64,000 bases of DNA from CAVTWJ01 sp963849485 (GTDB lineage: Bacteria > Oederibacteriota > Muellerivitia > Muellerivitales > Muellerivitaceae). The stretch lies in the NCBI GenBank assembly GCA_963849485.1, contig CAWKIF010000088.1, forward strand, positions 1 through 64,000. The letters are read 5' to 3'. Of this stretch, positions 1 through 9,084 are shown piece by piece (position 1 is the first letter of the stretch; every line of letters begins with the position of its first letter). Position numbers and translations under genes: made by a program. A model generated the notes under the pieces. The model searched no databases. It saw only the letters and a list, made by a program, of their open reading frames with translations, and was not told the origin of the DNA.

Positions 1-376
1 TCCCGGACAGTTCGGTCCGACCAGGCGGGATTTCGATCCGGTCAGCGCCCGCTTCACGCGCACCATGTCCAGCACGGGAATGCCCTCGGTGATGCAGATG
101 ATCAGCGGAATTTCAGCGTCGATCGCCTCCAGGACGCGTCGGCGGCGAACGGCGGCGGCACATAGATCACGGTCGCGTCGGCGCCGACTTGTCGCGCGCC
201 TCCGCGACCGTATCGAACACCGGCAGGTTCAGATGCGTCGTGCCGCCCTTGCCCGGCGTGACGCCGCCGACGATCTTGGTGCCGTAGGCGATCGCCTGTT
301 CGGAGTGGTAGGTGCCCTGCGCACCGGTGAAGCCCTGGCAGATGACCTTCGTGTCGGCGTTCACCAGAACGGCCAT
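1..376 (-). pseudogene. sucD: Succinyl-CoA ligase alpha subunit, partial and frameshifted
   Basis: Alpha subunit of ADP-forming succinyl-CoA synthetase (TCA cycle). It starts with ATG at 376 and runs off the left edge. The N-terminus reads MAVLVNADTKVICQGFTGAQ, followed by the CoA-binding region GGVTPGKGGTTHLNLPVFD. After residue ~60 the frame is lost, regained as VIYVPPPFAADA, lost again, then resumes as a stretch with ITEGIPVLDMVRVKRAL and VGPNCPG. There are at least two indels in under 400 bases. The start lies directly after the sucC stop (377), the usual sucCD order. It belongs to the GC-rich alphaproteobacterial-type segment, not to the main genome. I regard the breaks as sequencing error rather than true decay. 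Confidence 0.85.
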
Positions 377-1566
<1,190 letters not shown>

Positions 1567-1585
1567 CGCGACCCTGCGGGTTCAC

Positions 1586-2541
1586 TTAGCCGATCAGCTT
1601 CTTCGATGCGTCGATCAGCTCCTGCACCGCCGCGCAGGACTTTTCGAACGCCGCCTTCTCCGTCTCGTTCAGTTCGATCTCGACGATCTTCTCCACGCCG
1701 CCGGCGCCGATGACCACCGGAACGCCGACGTAGAGGTCCTTGATGCCGTATTGGCCGGTCAGATAGGCGGCGCAGGGCAGCACGCGCTTCTTGTCCTTCA
1801 GGTAGGCCTCGGCCATCGCGATCGCCGAGGCGGCGGGGGCATAGAAGGCACTGCCGCGTTCCAGCAGCTTGACGATCTCACCACCGCCGTTCGCGGTGCG
1901 CGTCACGATCGCATCGATCTTCGCCTGGGTCGTCCAGCCCATCTTGATGAGGTCGGGCACCGGGATGCCGGCGACGGTGGAATAGCGGGTCAGCGGCACC
2001 ATCGTGTCGCCGTGGCCGCCGAGCACGAAGGCGCGTCACGTCCTCAACCGACACGCCGAATTCCTGCGCCAGGAACAGGTGGAAGCGCGAACTGTCGAGC
2101 ACGCCGGCCATGCCGACGACGCGGTTGGCCGGCAGGCCCGACTTCTCCTTCATCACCCAGACCATCGCGTCGAGCGGGTTGGTGATGCAGATCACGAACG
2201 CATCCGGGCAGATGCGTCTTGATGCCCTCGGCCACCTGGGCGATCACGCCGGCGTTCTTGCCGATCAGGTCGTCGCGCGACATGCCGGGGGTGCGAGGGA
2301 AACCGGCGGTGACGATGACCACGTCGGCGCCCTTGATCGCGGCATAGTCGGACCCGCCGGTCATCAGCGCGTCGAACCCGTCCACCGGGCCGGACTGCAT
2401 GATGTCGAGCGCCTTGCCGGCGGCGACGCCGCCGAACACGTCGAACAGGACGACATCGCCCAGTTCCTTCAGACCGATGAGGTGGGCGAGCGTGCCGCCG
2501 ATATTGCCGGCGCCGATCAGCGCGATCTTGTTGCGGGCCAT
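1586..2541 (-). pseudogene. mdh: Malate dehydrogenase, frameshifted
   Basis: NAD-dependent malate dehydrogenase of the LDH-like type, interconverting malate and oxaloacetate. ATG at 2541 starts MARNKIALIGAGNIGGTLAH, a Rossmann GxGxxG motif. Substrate-loop residues GFPRTPGMSRDDLI are visible. The frame changes near 2210 and again near 2035, where the other frame carries MLGGHGDTMVPLTRYSTVAG with the catalytic His. It ends KKLIG and stops at 1586. Total span of about 318 codons matches the family (~320). It is the first gene of an mdh-sucC-sucD cluster in the alphaproteobacterial-type segment. Confidence 0.87.
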
Positions 2542-2855
2542 GACTTTATCCTTTCGAGACGCGCCGGCGGCGCGCCGATGCAACGACCAATGGCCCCCGG
2601 CCAGCCCGTGCGTGGGTCGACCCGAAAGGCACCGTGTCACTAGCGGATCGGCCAAACTCCGGCAAGTATGATGCACCGCAGCATGGGAAGCGTTCACGCG
2701 GCGCCAGGCCACGTCGGCGCAAACGAAGCCGGCGCCGGATCGTTCCCGGCATCCGGGTTGGCGGGCCCGGCCGCGGACGGATGCCGCCGCCGCATTGATC
2801 CGGACCTCGACACGCGCCAGAGTTCCGGCGTCACAAATCACCGGAGGACGGCCCC
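2542..2855. other. GC-rich intergenic region between mdh and the 2-hydroxyacid dehydrogenase
   Basis: About 310 bases between divergently transcribed genes in the foreign left segment. It must hold both promoters, but I see no convincing -35/-10 pair, hairpin or small gene. Open frames here are short, GC-driven shadows. Confidence 0.5.
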
Positions 2856-3757
2856 ATGTCAGGCGCCAACGCGTTCAAGTTCGTCATGCTCCCGCCGCAG
2901 AACGACATTTATCGGGCATGGGCCGCCAAACTCGCCGCCGAGGTGCCCGAAGCCCGCGTCGTCCTGGTCGAGGACGACGCCGCCGCAGCGCGTGAGATCG
3001 TCGACGCCGACGCCGCGTTCGGCCGGCTGCCGGCCGAACTGCTGGCGAAGTCGACGAAATTGCGCTGGCTGCAGGCGCCGCAGATCGCGCCGCCGGCGGG
3101 CTACTACTATCCCGCGCTGATCGAGCATCCGCTGAAAGTCACCAACTTCCGCGAAATCTTCAACGACCACATCGGTGCGCACATCCTCGCCTTCGTGCTG
3201 GCGTTCGCCCGCGGGCTGCACGTGTTCATTCCCCAGCAACTGCGGCGCGAGTGGAAGAAATCGTCGCAGGAAGCCGGCGACGTCGTGCATCTGCCGGAAT
3301 CCACCGCGCTGATCGTCGGCCTCGGCGGCATCGGCGCCGAGGCCGCTCGGCTGCTGGCGGCGTTCGGGGTGACGGTGCTGGCGACCGACGCCCGGCGGAC
3401 CGCGGCGACCGAGGGCGTCGCGGAACTGCACAGGCCCGAGGCGCTGGACGAACTGCTGCCGCGGGCCGATTTCGTGATCCTGACGGTGCCGCACACGCCG
3501 GCGACCGAGGGGTTCTTCAATCGCGCGCGCTTCCAGAAGATGAAGCCGATCGCGTTCTTCATCAACATCGGCCGCGGCATGACGACCCGGCTGGACGATC
3601 TGGTGGCGGCGCTGAACGCCAAGGAAATCGCCGGCGCGGCGCTGGATGTTTACGAAATCGAGCCGCTGCCGGTCGGAGCATCCGCTGTGGACCATGCCGA
3701 ACGTCCTGCTGACGCCGCACATGGCTGGGCATGGGCCGTATTTGAACGACCGGCGTT
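2856..3757 (+). pseudogene. D-2-hydroxyacid dehydrogenase, frameshifted and truncated at the chimera junction
   Basis: NAD-binding D-isomer-specific 2-hydroxyacid dehydrogenase. The N-terminal substrate domain is followed by the dinucleotide motif VGLGGIG, then FINIGRG with the catalytic Arg and DVYEIEPLP with the Glu. One extra G near 3673 shifts the frame; the next frame carries SEHPLWTMPNVLLTPHMAGH with the catalytic His, then LNDRR. The last ~25 residues of the family are missing, because at about 3757 base composition drops and the reading frame continues into a PIN-domain C-terminus. ATG at 2856 follows GGAGG. The substrate is unknown. Confidence 0.8.
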
Positions 3758-4020
3758 TAGAAACTTTCTTACTCATTCAAAGTCGGTTGGGCTTGGAGGC
3801 CGTGGGAGAATTTCAAAGGGATGTGGTGCCTCTTTTGGCGGTGGAATGGGTAGACGAGAACGTCCACGAAGCAGGCCTTGCCGCTGTGCTGGCGGCCAAG
3901 CGAAGGAATTTGAGCTTGGTGGATTGTGTCAGCTTCGAGGTGATGCGCCGGAAGGGCGTCAAAAACGCCCATGCTTTTGACAGACATTTCCAAGAACATG
4001 GATTTCATTGCTTGCCATAA
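3757..4020 (+). pseudogene. PIN-domain (VapC-like) protein, C-terminal fragment
   Basis: The reading frame from about 3757 to the TAA at 4018-4020 gives the second half of a PIN-domain ribonuclease: an ET..L..RLG helix, then VEWVDENVHEAG, SLVDCVSFEVMRRKGV with the acidic active-site Asp, and AFDRHFQEHGF near the end. In VapC-type toxins this is the final ~85 residues. The N-terminal half with the first catalytic Asp is absent because the foreign dehydrogenase sequence is fused here. It is the first piece of the main genome, so the full gene and a possible antitoxin were probably lost to the assembly join rather than in vivo. Confidence 0.7.
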
Positions 4021-4067
4021 AATTAAAATCAGTCAGACACTTTCTAACCGGATTATTCAGGAAAATC

Positions 4068-4165
4068 ATGACACAAGATAAATGGAAAGCCGTGGAGACT
4101 ACCTTATCCATTGGCTCATGCCAGCCGACCCGATTCTGGAATCGGCCCTTCAGGCCAGCGGGGTA
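4068..4165 (+). pseudogene. Broken copy of the 5' end of the O-methyltransferase gene
   Basis: About 98 bases starting with ATG at 4068 match the start of the O-methyltransferase gene at 4922-5019 nearly base for base. The first 28 bases and the stretch around GATTCTGGAATCGGCCC are identical, with a few substitutions and a small deletion near 4097. The match ends after the codons for ILESALQAS. The sequence upstream of the two start codons differs, so the duplicated part begins at the coding start. It is a remnant of a tandem duplication; the DUF433/DUF5615 pair lies between remnant and intact copy. Confidence 0.75.
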
Positions 4166-4304
4166 GCAGGTTTAATGGCCGGAACTCGTTATTAAATGTA
4201 GATGTGGTCACGATTATGTATTTAACTGCGTGAATATTTTGTCTGGTTCCGTTAATGAACTCAGTTTATGGAATGGGCTATAATGAATAAGAGGTACTAA
4301 AGCT

Positions 4305-4538
4305 ATGTCCAACTTAATCGATAGAGTCACTTCTGACCCCAATGTTTGCCACGGTAAAGCCTGCATTCGGGGTACAAGGGTTATGGTTTCCGTAGTTCTC
4401 GATAACTTGGCCGCTGGATTGTCGGTTGTGGATATCATAAAAGAGTATCCTTCCCTTAAGGCGGAAGACGTTCAAGCCGCGATAGCTTATGGCGCCGAAT
4501 TGGCACGGGAACGGATAGTCTCAGTCACCCCTTCGTAA
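4305..4538 (+). CDS. DUF433 family antitoxin
   Basis: A 77-residue protein of the DUF433 (VapB45-type) family, small helix-turn-helix proteins that usually act as antitoxins. The family signature is clear: DPNVCHGKACIRGTRVMVS, then LAAGLSVVDIIKEYPSL and DVQAAIAYGAELA. ATG at 4305 is followed by a full-length family match. The TAA stop overlaps the ATG of the next gene by one base, so the two are translationally coupled. With the DUF5615 protein downstream it forms a type II toxin-antitoxin pair of the Mut7-C/PIN-like kind; the pairing is well known, the toxicity here is inferred. Confidence 0.85.
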   Translation: MSNLIDRVTSDPNVCHGKACIRGTRVMVSVVLDNLAAGLSVVDIIKEYPSLKAEDVQAAIAYGAELARERIVSVTPS

Positions 4539-4891
4539 TGAAGTTCAAGATCGACGAAAACCTTCCTTCTGAAATCAAACACCTGCTAGTTCAAGCCGGG
4601 CATGACGCCCTTACAGTGAAAGACCAAGACTTAACCGGTCATCCCGATGCGAATTTAGCCGTTGTTTGCATGGCTGAAAGCCGGACCTTCATTACCATTG
4701 ATATGGATTTTTCCGATATTCGGGCATACCCACCCGATAAATATCCGGGAATCATGGTTATCCGATCGGACCGCCAAGACAAACCAACGATCGTTGACCT
4801 TTTCCGTCCAGTATTAGGTTTATTGTCAAAAGAACAGTTGGATAAACGGCTATGGATTATTGAAAAAGAGCGGGTGAGGGTACGCGAATAA
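4538..4891 (+). CDS. DUF5615 PIN-like toxin
   Basis: A 117-residue PIN-like protein of the DUF5615 family, usually the toxin partner of DUF433. Acidic residues expected of a PIN-like nuclease are visible: KFKIDENLP at the N-terminus, DALTVKDQDLTGHPD, and FITIDMDFSDI. The Asp/Glu in ..IDENLP and ..DMDF are the likely metal ligands. It starts within the stop codon of the DUF433 gene (ATGA-type overlap). Full length for the family. Presumed RNase; the target is unknown. Confidence 0.85.
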   Translation: MKFKIDENLPSEIKHLLVQAGHDALTVKDQDLTGHPDANLAVVCMAESRTFITIDMDFSDIRAYPPDKYPGIMVIRSDRQDKPTIVDLFRPVLGLLSKEQLDKRLWIIEKERVRVRE

Positions 4892-4921
4892 AACACCCCA
4901 ATAAATGTTTTTAGGTGAACC

Positions 4922-5589
4922 ATGACACAAGATAAATGGAAAGCCGTGGATGACTACATTAACCATTGGCTCTTACCAGCCGATCCGATTCTGGAATCGG
5001 CCCTTCAGGCCAGTGAAGCGGCGGGGTTGGACCCGATCAACGTCGCTCCCAACCAGGGGAAATTCCTTCACCTGCTGGCGAAGATTCAAGGTGCTAAGCG
5101 GATATTGGAAATCGGCACCCTGGGGGATATAGCACCCTATGGCTGGCCCGGGCCCTGCCATCGGGTGGACGATTGGTCACCCTGGAGATCAACCCCAAGA
5201 ATGCCGAAACCGCCAAGGCTAATATAGCTCGTGCCGGATTGTCGGAAGTGGTTGAGGTCAGGCTGGGTCCAGCCTCGGAGTCTTTAACGAAATTGGCGGC
5301 GGAAAAGGGCGGCCTTTTTGACTTTATTTTTATCGACGCTGACAAGCCAGGCTATCCTGAATACCTTACCTGGGCGCTCAAATTATCCCGCGTGGGGACC
5401 GTGATCCTGTTGGACAATATGGTGCGCAAGGGGGAGATAGTCTCCGCGGCCGACGGTGACCCCCGTGTCGTGGGAGCCCGCGCGGTTTATGAAATGCTGT
5501 CGAAAGAACCCCGTGTGAGCGCAACCGCCATCCAAACGGTTGGCGTCAAAAGTCATGATGGGTTCGTGATGGCCTTGGTGATTTTATGA
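4922..5589 (+). pseudogene. SAM-dependent O-methyltransferase (class I, CCoAMT-like), one frameshift
   Basis: O-methyltransferase of the caffeoyl-CoA/catechol type, which uses SAM and a divalent metal to methylate hydroxyls. ATG at 4922; the N-terminus runs to RILEIGTLG, the SAM motif I. There a G is missing in a run near 5122-5126: restoring it gives GYSTLWLARALPSGGRLVTL, which joins the downstream frame with FIFIDADKPGYPEYL (metal Asp) and ILLDNMVRKGEI. Restored length about 222 residues, normal for the family. The indel in a G run suggests a sequencing error. A broken copy of its 5' end lies 850 bases upstream. Confidence 0.85.
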
Positions 5590-5662
5590 GGAGATAGAAT
5601 AAATCGGGAATATCGGGTTGAGTTCATAATGGAGAACAAATAATTTAGTGGAGTTAATAATT

Positions 5663-6190
5663 ATGAAAATAAGAGGATCTCTTTTTTATTGCTTCTTGGT
5701 ACTGGTTATATTGTTTGTATCGAATTCAGCTGCGCAAAACGCACTTAATTTTAAACAAGGCCTCCCGGACATAATGAACCCTGGCTCTCCGCCTAACTAT
5801 TCATTTCGTGGCAAAAACTATCAAGGATTTATAGCTACTTGTTCCGACAAGGATATTTCTTCAGGTATCTGCTGGAATCCTACAAAAGATGATATTGCTC
5901 GACTAGAACAAGGGTTACCTAAGTATGTTCTTTCAAATATCTTGATTAAAGATCTTTCTGTCTTATTACCGAAATACGTACGTTTTTATTCTGGGAATTA
6001 TAAAAAGTATAAAAAAGTCATTACTGTTTGGTTAGATTATTCTTCACGTGAATTGACAAAAAAGATCCTTGCAACTCCTGAAATCCAAAATGCCTACTTT
6101 TTCATTAGATTTCGATATCAAACTGGGAGATTTTTCGATTTTAAAGAAGAAGGTAATTCTGACGCACCCTTATTATTTAAAAAAACATAA
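5663..6190 (+). CDS. Orphan secreted protein in AT-rich DNA
   Basis: No family recognised. The protein of about 175 residues starts MKIRGSLFYCFLVLVILFVS, a clear signal peptide with likely cleavage near SAAQN. ATG at 5663 is preferred over GTG at 5648 because GGAG lies about 8 bases upstream. The mature part has two Cys (in ATCSDKD and GICWNPT) and many Lys/Tyr. Base composition is markedly AT-richer than neighbouring housekeeping genes, consistent with recent transfer. Likely periplasmic or secreted, perhaps stabilised by one disulfide; function unknown. Confidence 0.6.
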   Translation: MKIRGSLFYCFLVLVILFVSNSAAQNALNFKQGLPDIMNPGSPPNYSFRGKNYQGFIATCSDKDISSGICWNPTKDDIARLEQGLPKYVLSNILIKDLSVLLPKYVRFYSGNYKKYKKVITVWLDYSSRELTKKILATPEIQNAYFFIRFRYQTGRFFDFKEEGNSDAPLLFKKT

Positions 6191-6276
6191 CTATCGTTCG
6201 ATTTAATCACCGCCAAAGTTATGTCAACTGCGACGGAGAGAATTTGGAGTTATTCATCTCGAAAAATGGGAACGTT

Positions 6277-6777
6277 ATGACTTCCATAGATGTAATCGAT
6301 CTTTATAAAAAATTAGACACCTTGGGAATAATGATTTGCATTGATGGCGGTTGGGGTGTGGATGCCCTGCTGGGCGCGCAAACGAGACCACACGAAGATC
6401 TTGATATTGCGCTTCAGCAAAAGGATGTACCAAAGCTTTGCGAGTTATTAGAAGCTGAGGGATACCGAGAAGTTAAGAGGGACAATCAATGGAACTTTGT
6501 TTTAGGTGATCAAGAGGGCCGTAAGGTGGATTTACACGCGTTTGTGTTTGATAAACAGGGAAACGTTGTGGACGGAATCCCATATCCACCCGCCTCACTG
6601 ACCGGGACAGGTTCAATTGATGGGGATACCGTCAGATGTATTTCGGCTGACTATCAGGTGAAATCTCATAGTGGTTATGAACTAAGAGACAAAGATTTTA
6701 AGGATGTCTCTGCTTTGTGTGACCGGTTTGGGATTGAATATCCAGAAGAATACCGACATCTCAAGAAATCAAACTAA
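6277..6777 (+). CDS. Lincosamide-type nucleotidyltransferase family protein
   Basis: A 166-residue nucleotidyltransferase resembling the LinA/Lnu(A) group, which adenylates small hydroxylated drugs. The active-site signature is intact: CIDGGWGVDALLG, QTRPHEDLDIAL with the paired metal-binding Asp residues, and later KVDLHAFVFD as the third acidic position. ATG at 6277 aligns with the family start; the upstream TTG extension at 6244 is unlikely. The gene sits in an AT-rich accessory stretch beside toxin-antitoxin genes. Membership in the fold is clear. Lincosamide as substrate is only a guess; many homologues have unknown substrates. Confidence 0.8.
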   Translation: MTSIDVIDLYKKLDTLGIMICIDGGWGVDALLGAQTRPHEDLDIALQQKDVPKLCELLEAEGYREVKRDNQWNFVLGDQEGRKVDLHAFVFDKQGNVVDGIPYPPASLTGTGSIDGDTVRCISADYQVKSHSGYELRDKDFKDVSALCDRFGIEYPEEYRHLKKSN

Positions 6778-6831
6778 ATGGTTTTACAGTTTAAATTACC
6801 CTAAAACAACCTCGCAAACCCACAAAGGGCT

Positions 6832-6870
6832 GGGATTGCCACGCCGCAAAGTTCGCGGCTCGAAATGACA
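6832..6870. repeat. Degenerate copy of the CTCGCAATGAC repeat (family B)
   Basis: A short intergenic stretch GATTGCCACGCCGC...CGGCTCGAAATGACA contains both ends of the family B element found at 55.2-55.4 kb and 61.9-62.1 kb (GATTGC/GGTTGC at one end, CTCGCAATGAC at the other). The central part is shorter: GCCGCAAAGTTCGCGGC forms a small hairpin. Confidence 0.45.
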
Positions 6871-6897
6871 CCCGAACTGAGACACTAACCCAGCTTG

Positions 6898-6927
6898 TTT
6901 TATTGTGCACTTGGATGCACAATAAAA
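6898..6927. promoter_or_regulatory. Perfect palindromic operator of the vapBC operon
   Basis: A perfect inverted repeat of 12 bases per arm (TTTTATTGTGCA / TGCACAATAAAA) around CTTGGA. It ends 15 bases before the vapB start. VapB antitoxins typically bind such palindromes near their own promoter, so autorepression is inferred. It could instead act as a transcript hairpin, but no terminator U-tract follows. Confidence 0.65.
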
Positions 6928-6942
6928 TTAAAGGCGGGAAAC

Positions 6943-7140
6943 ATGAGAACAACCGTGACGCTAGAAAGCACCGAGCTTCGGAAGTTGATGAAAGCAGTTA
7001 AAATCAAGACCAAATCTAAGGCCGTTGCTTTTGCCGTAGATCAAGCCCTCAAGCTCCAGAACCTCGAAATACTTGAGAGCCTGCGGGGAAAAGTCTCCAT
7101 CGACAAAAGAACCCTAAAATGGAGGCATCTTGCCCGTTAA
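6943..7140 (+). CDS. vapB: VapB-type antitoxin
   Basis: A 65-residue antitoxin of the VapB/ribbon-helix-helix kind. The N-terminus MRTTVTLESTELRKLMKAVK supplies a beta-strand and helix for DNA binding; SKAVAFAVDQAL is the second helix, and the tail LESLRGKVSIDK would wrap the toxin. ATG at 6943 has AAGGCGGG just upstream, so the longer frame from 6895 is not used. The 3' end overlaps the vapC start by 11 bases, giving coupled translation. A perfect palindrome lies immediately upstream. Confidence 0.8.
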   Translation: MRTTVTLESTELRKLMKAVKIKTKSKAVAFAVDQALKLQNLEILESLRGKVSIDKRTLKWRHLAR

Positions 7141-7534
7141 ACGTGTTTTGGTGGATACCTCGGTATGGATTGAATATCTCCGTAACCCCGATCATCCATC
7201 AGGGCCTGCCCTGCGGCATTGGATCAAGACTGGGCGAGCCTGCTCCACCGGATTGATCCTGGGTGAATTAACCCAAGGTGCCCAAGGAGAGACTGACCTG
7301 CTGGCGATTGAAGCCCTTTTCTCCTCCACAACGATATTAAACCCAGTCGTAAAAACTTGGCGCCAAGCGGGAATTCTTTCTTCTCGGCTTCGGAAAAAAG
7401 GGATCACCATTCATCTTTTCGATTGCCTGTTGGCCGCCTTAGCCGTGGAAAACGGCGCGGCACTTATCAGTTACGACCAACACTTTAAGCTCATCGCGGA
7501 TCACTTTCCCCTTGAGATAACCGCCGACATTTAG
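7130..7534 (+). CDS. vapC: VapC-type PIN-domain ribonuclease toxin
   Basis: A 134-residue PIN-domain toxin. First catalytic Asp in VLVDTSVWIEYLR, Glu in LILGELTQGA, and further acids in HLFDCLLAALAV and ISYDQHFKLIADH, the complete four-acid PIN site. The start is TTG at 7130, set by GGAGG at 7121-7125, five bases upstream, inside the vapB gene. Full family length. Such toxins cut tRNA or rRNA, and the partner antitoxin is encoded just upstream. Confidence 0.88.
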   Translation: MPVKRVLVDTSVWIEYLRNPDHPSGPALRHWIKTGRACSTGLILGELTQGAQGETDLLAIEALFSSTTILNPVVKTWRQAGILSSRLRKKGITIHLFDCLLAALAVENGAALISYDQHFKLIADHFPLEITADI

Positions 7535-7747
7535 CGGGGAAAAAGACGCTTTGATATTCAACATAAAGAGCTTTTTCCCTGGTAGCGCCCTTAAAAACAG
7601 ATTTCGGCATAAAATCAGAAACTCCCTTGACTCCCAAAGGTCGAAAGCTAAACTAACCGCGATTCTTCTTTATGTATGTTGGGGAGGCCGCCCGGAAGGA
7701 CGGTTTTTTCATTTTGAGGCTCCGAAAGGGGCGGAATGAGGTTTCCA
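7535..7747. other. Intergenic region between vapC and the class V aminotransferase
   Basis: About 210 bases. GC-rich CCGCCCGGAAGGACGG followed by six T at about 7688-7709 could be a weak intrinsic terminator for vapBC, though the stem has bulges. No small gene or known riboswitch was recognised. Confidence 0.35.
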
Positions 7748-8902
7748 ATGATGAAAAAGTTCATTATGGCCCCGGGGCCGACCGCTATCCCCGCTGAAGT
7801 TTTGGCTGAAGCCAGCATGCCCATCCCCCACCACCGGACCCCCGGTTTCCAGGCCCTGTTCAAGGGCGCCACGGAAGGCTTGCAGTTGTTCTTCCGCACG
7901 AAAAACCCCGTCATCACATTCGCTTCCGTCGGCACCGGCGCCATGGAAGGGGCCGTCGCCAACATGACTTCGCCCGGTGAGAAGGTTTTGGTGGCTTCTT
8001 CGGGCTGGTTCGGGAAGCGTTGGAACGACATCTGCAAGGTCTATGGAGTTCAAACCGAATATTACGAATGCGAATGGGGCCAGGCGGTCGACCCCGCCGA
8101 GGTCGAGAAAAGGCTCAAAGCCAACCCCGACATCAAGCTGGTTTTCACCACCTTAAATGAGACTTCCACCGGTAACTTGAACGATGTTCAGGCCATTTCA
8201 AAGGTGGCTCACGCGGCGGGCGCCTTGATCGTGGTGGACGCGGTTTCCGGCTTGGGCGCGACCCCTTGCGAAACCGACGGTTGGGGATTGGATGTGGTGG
8301 TTTCCGGTTCGCAAAAAGGGTTCATGATTCCCCCGGGATTAAGCTTCACGAGCGTCAACCCGGCGGCGGCCGAGAAGAGCAAGGCTTCCAAGAACCCCAA
8401 GTTTTATTTCAGCTACGAGAAGGCCCTGAAGAAGCTGACTGAGGAAAAGATGCCGGATACTCCCTTTACCCCGGCCATCTCGTTGGTGATCCAATTGAAG
8501 AAGGCTTTGGAACTGATTCACCAAGAGGGGATGGAAAACGCCTGGAAGAGGCACGCTGGTTTGGCGAGGGCCACCCGCGCCGGGGTGGAAGCCCTGGGGC
8601 TCAAGCTTTACGCTCCCAAGGCGCCGTCGCCCGCCGTGACTTCCGTGATTTCGCCGGAGGGCATCGATAGCGGCCTCATTAATAAGGCCTACCGCGACAC
8701 CTACGGCATCAGCATTGCCGGGGGCCAGGGACCGGCCAAGGGAAAAATCTTCCGCATCGGCCACTTGGGTTACGTGGACGGGTCGGATACGATTTTGGCC
8801 ATCGCCCGTTTGGAAATGATTCTGCACAAGCTGGGCAAACCCGTAGCCCTGGGAACAGGCGTGGCGGCGGCCCAAAAGGTGTTGCTGGAAGAAAATCTGT
8901 AA
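7748..8902 (+). CDS. Class V aminotransferase (alanine-glyoxylate / phosphoserine transaminase type)
   Basis: A PLP-dependent aminotransferase of fold type I, class V, 384 residues. It opens MMKKFIMAPGPTAIPAEVL, the family hallmark. ASVGTGAMEGAVANM binds the cofactor phosphate, LIVVDAVSGLGATP holds the Asp that contacts the pyridine N, and SGSQKGFMIPPG holds the PLP lysine. ATG at 7748 or 7751 gives the family-like start; ATG at 7736 is an alternative, preceded by AAAGGGG. The next gene is serA, so this enzyme probably makes phosphoserine in place of SerC, as class V enzymes do in several lineages; serine-glyoxylate transamination is the alternative. Confidence 0.85.
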   Translation: MMKKFIMAPGPTAIPAEVLAEASMPIPHHRTPGFQALFKGATEGLQLFFRTKNPVITFASVGTGAMEGAVANMTSPGEKVLVASSGWFGKRWNDICKVYGVQTEYYECEWGQAVDPAEVEKRLKANPDIKLVFTTLNETSTGNLNDVQAISKVAHAAGALIVVDAVSGLGATPCETDGWGLDVVVSGSQKGFMIPPGLSFTSVNPAAAEKSKASKNPKFYFSYEKALKKLTEEKMPDTPFTPAISLVIQLKKALELIHQEGMENAWKRHAGLARATRAGVEALGLKLYAPKAPSPAVTSVISPEGIDSGLINKAYRDTYGISIAGGQGPAKGKIFRIGHLGYVDGSDTILAIARLEMILHKLGKPVALGTGVAAAQKVLLEENL

Positions 8903-8922
8903 AACAACAAACAAAGAATATT

Positions 8923-9034
8923 TCACCGCCAAGACGCAAAGTTCGCCAAGAAAGGCAAAACTAAAGAAAGATTTTAGAATCTTTTTGAATTTTTCTTTCC
9001 TTGCTGTTCTTGGCGCCTTGGCGTCTTGGCGTTG
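8923..9034. repeat. Family A inverted repeat built of CGCCAAGA-like words, copy 1
   Basis: Left arm 8924-8958 reads CACCGCCAAGACGCAAAG then TTCGCCAAGAAAGGCAAAA. Right arm 8992-9034 is its approximate reverse complement, ending CTTGGCGCCTTGGCGTC. Each arm is a run of 8-9 base words. The whole can fold into one long hairpin with an AT-rich centre. It lies between the aminotransferase and serA. Related copies are at 57642-57754 and 58184-58320. Confidence 0.8.
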
Positions 9035-9084
9035 AAGACTGTTTTTGATTTTGATTAAAGATTCTTAAAATTTAAGGGGAGAAA

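Noticed and set aside
3757..4020. A genuine fusion of dehydrogenase and PIN domains
   Set aside because: Both proteins are incomplete at the join, base composition changes there and the upstream genes are from a different kind of genome.
6778..6897. tRNA-like or small RNA gene before vapB
   Set aside because: No cloverleaf or T-loop consensus found; only a degenerate repeat and the operator palindrome.
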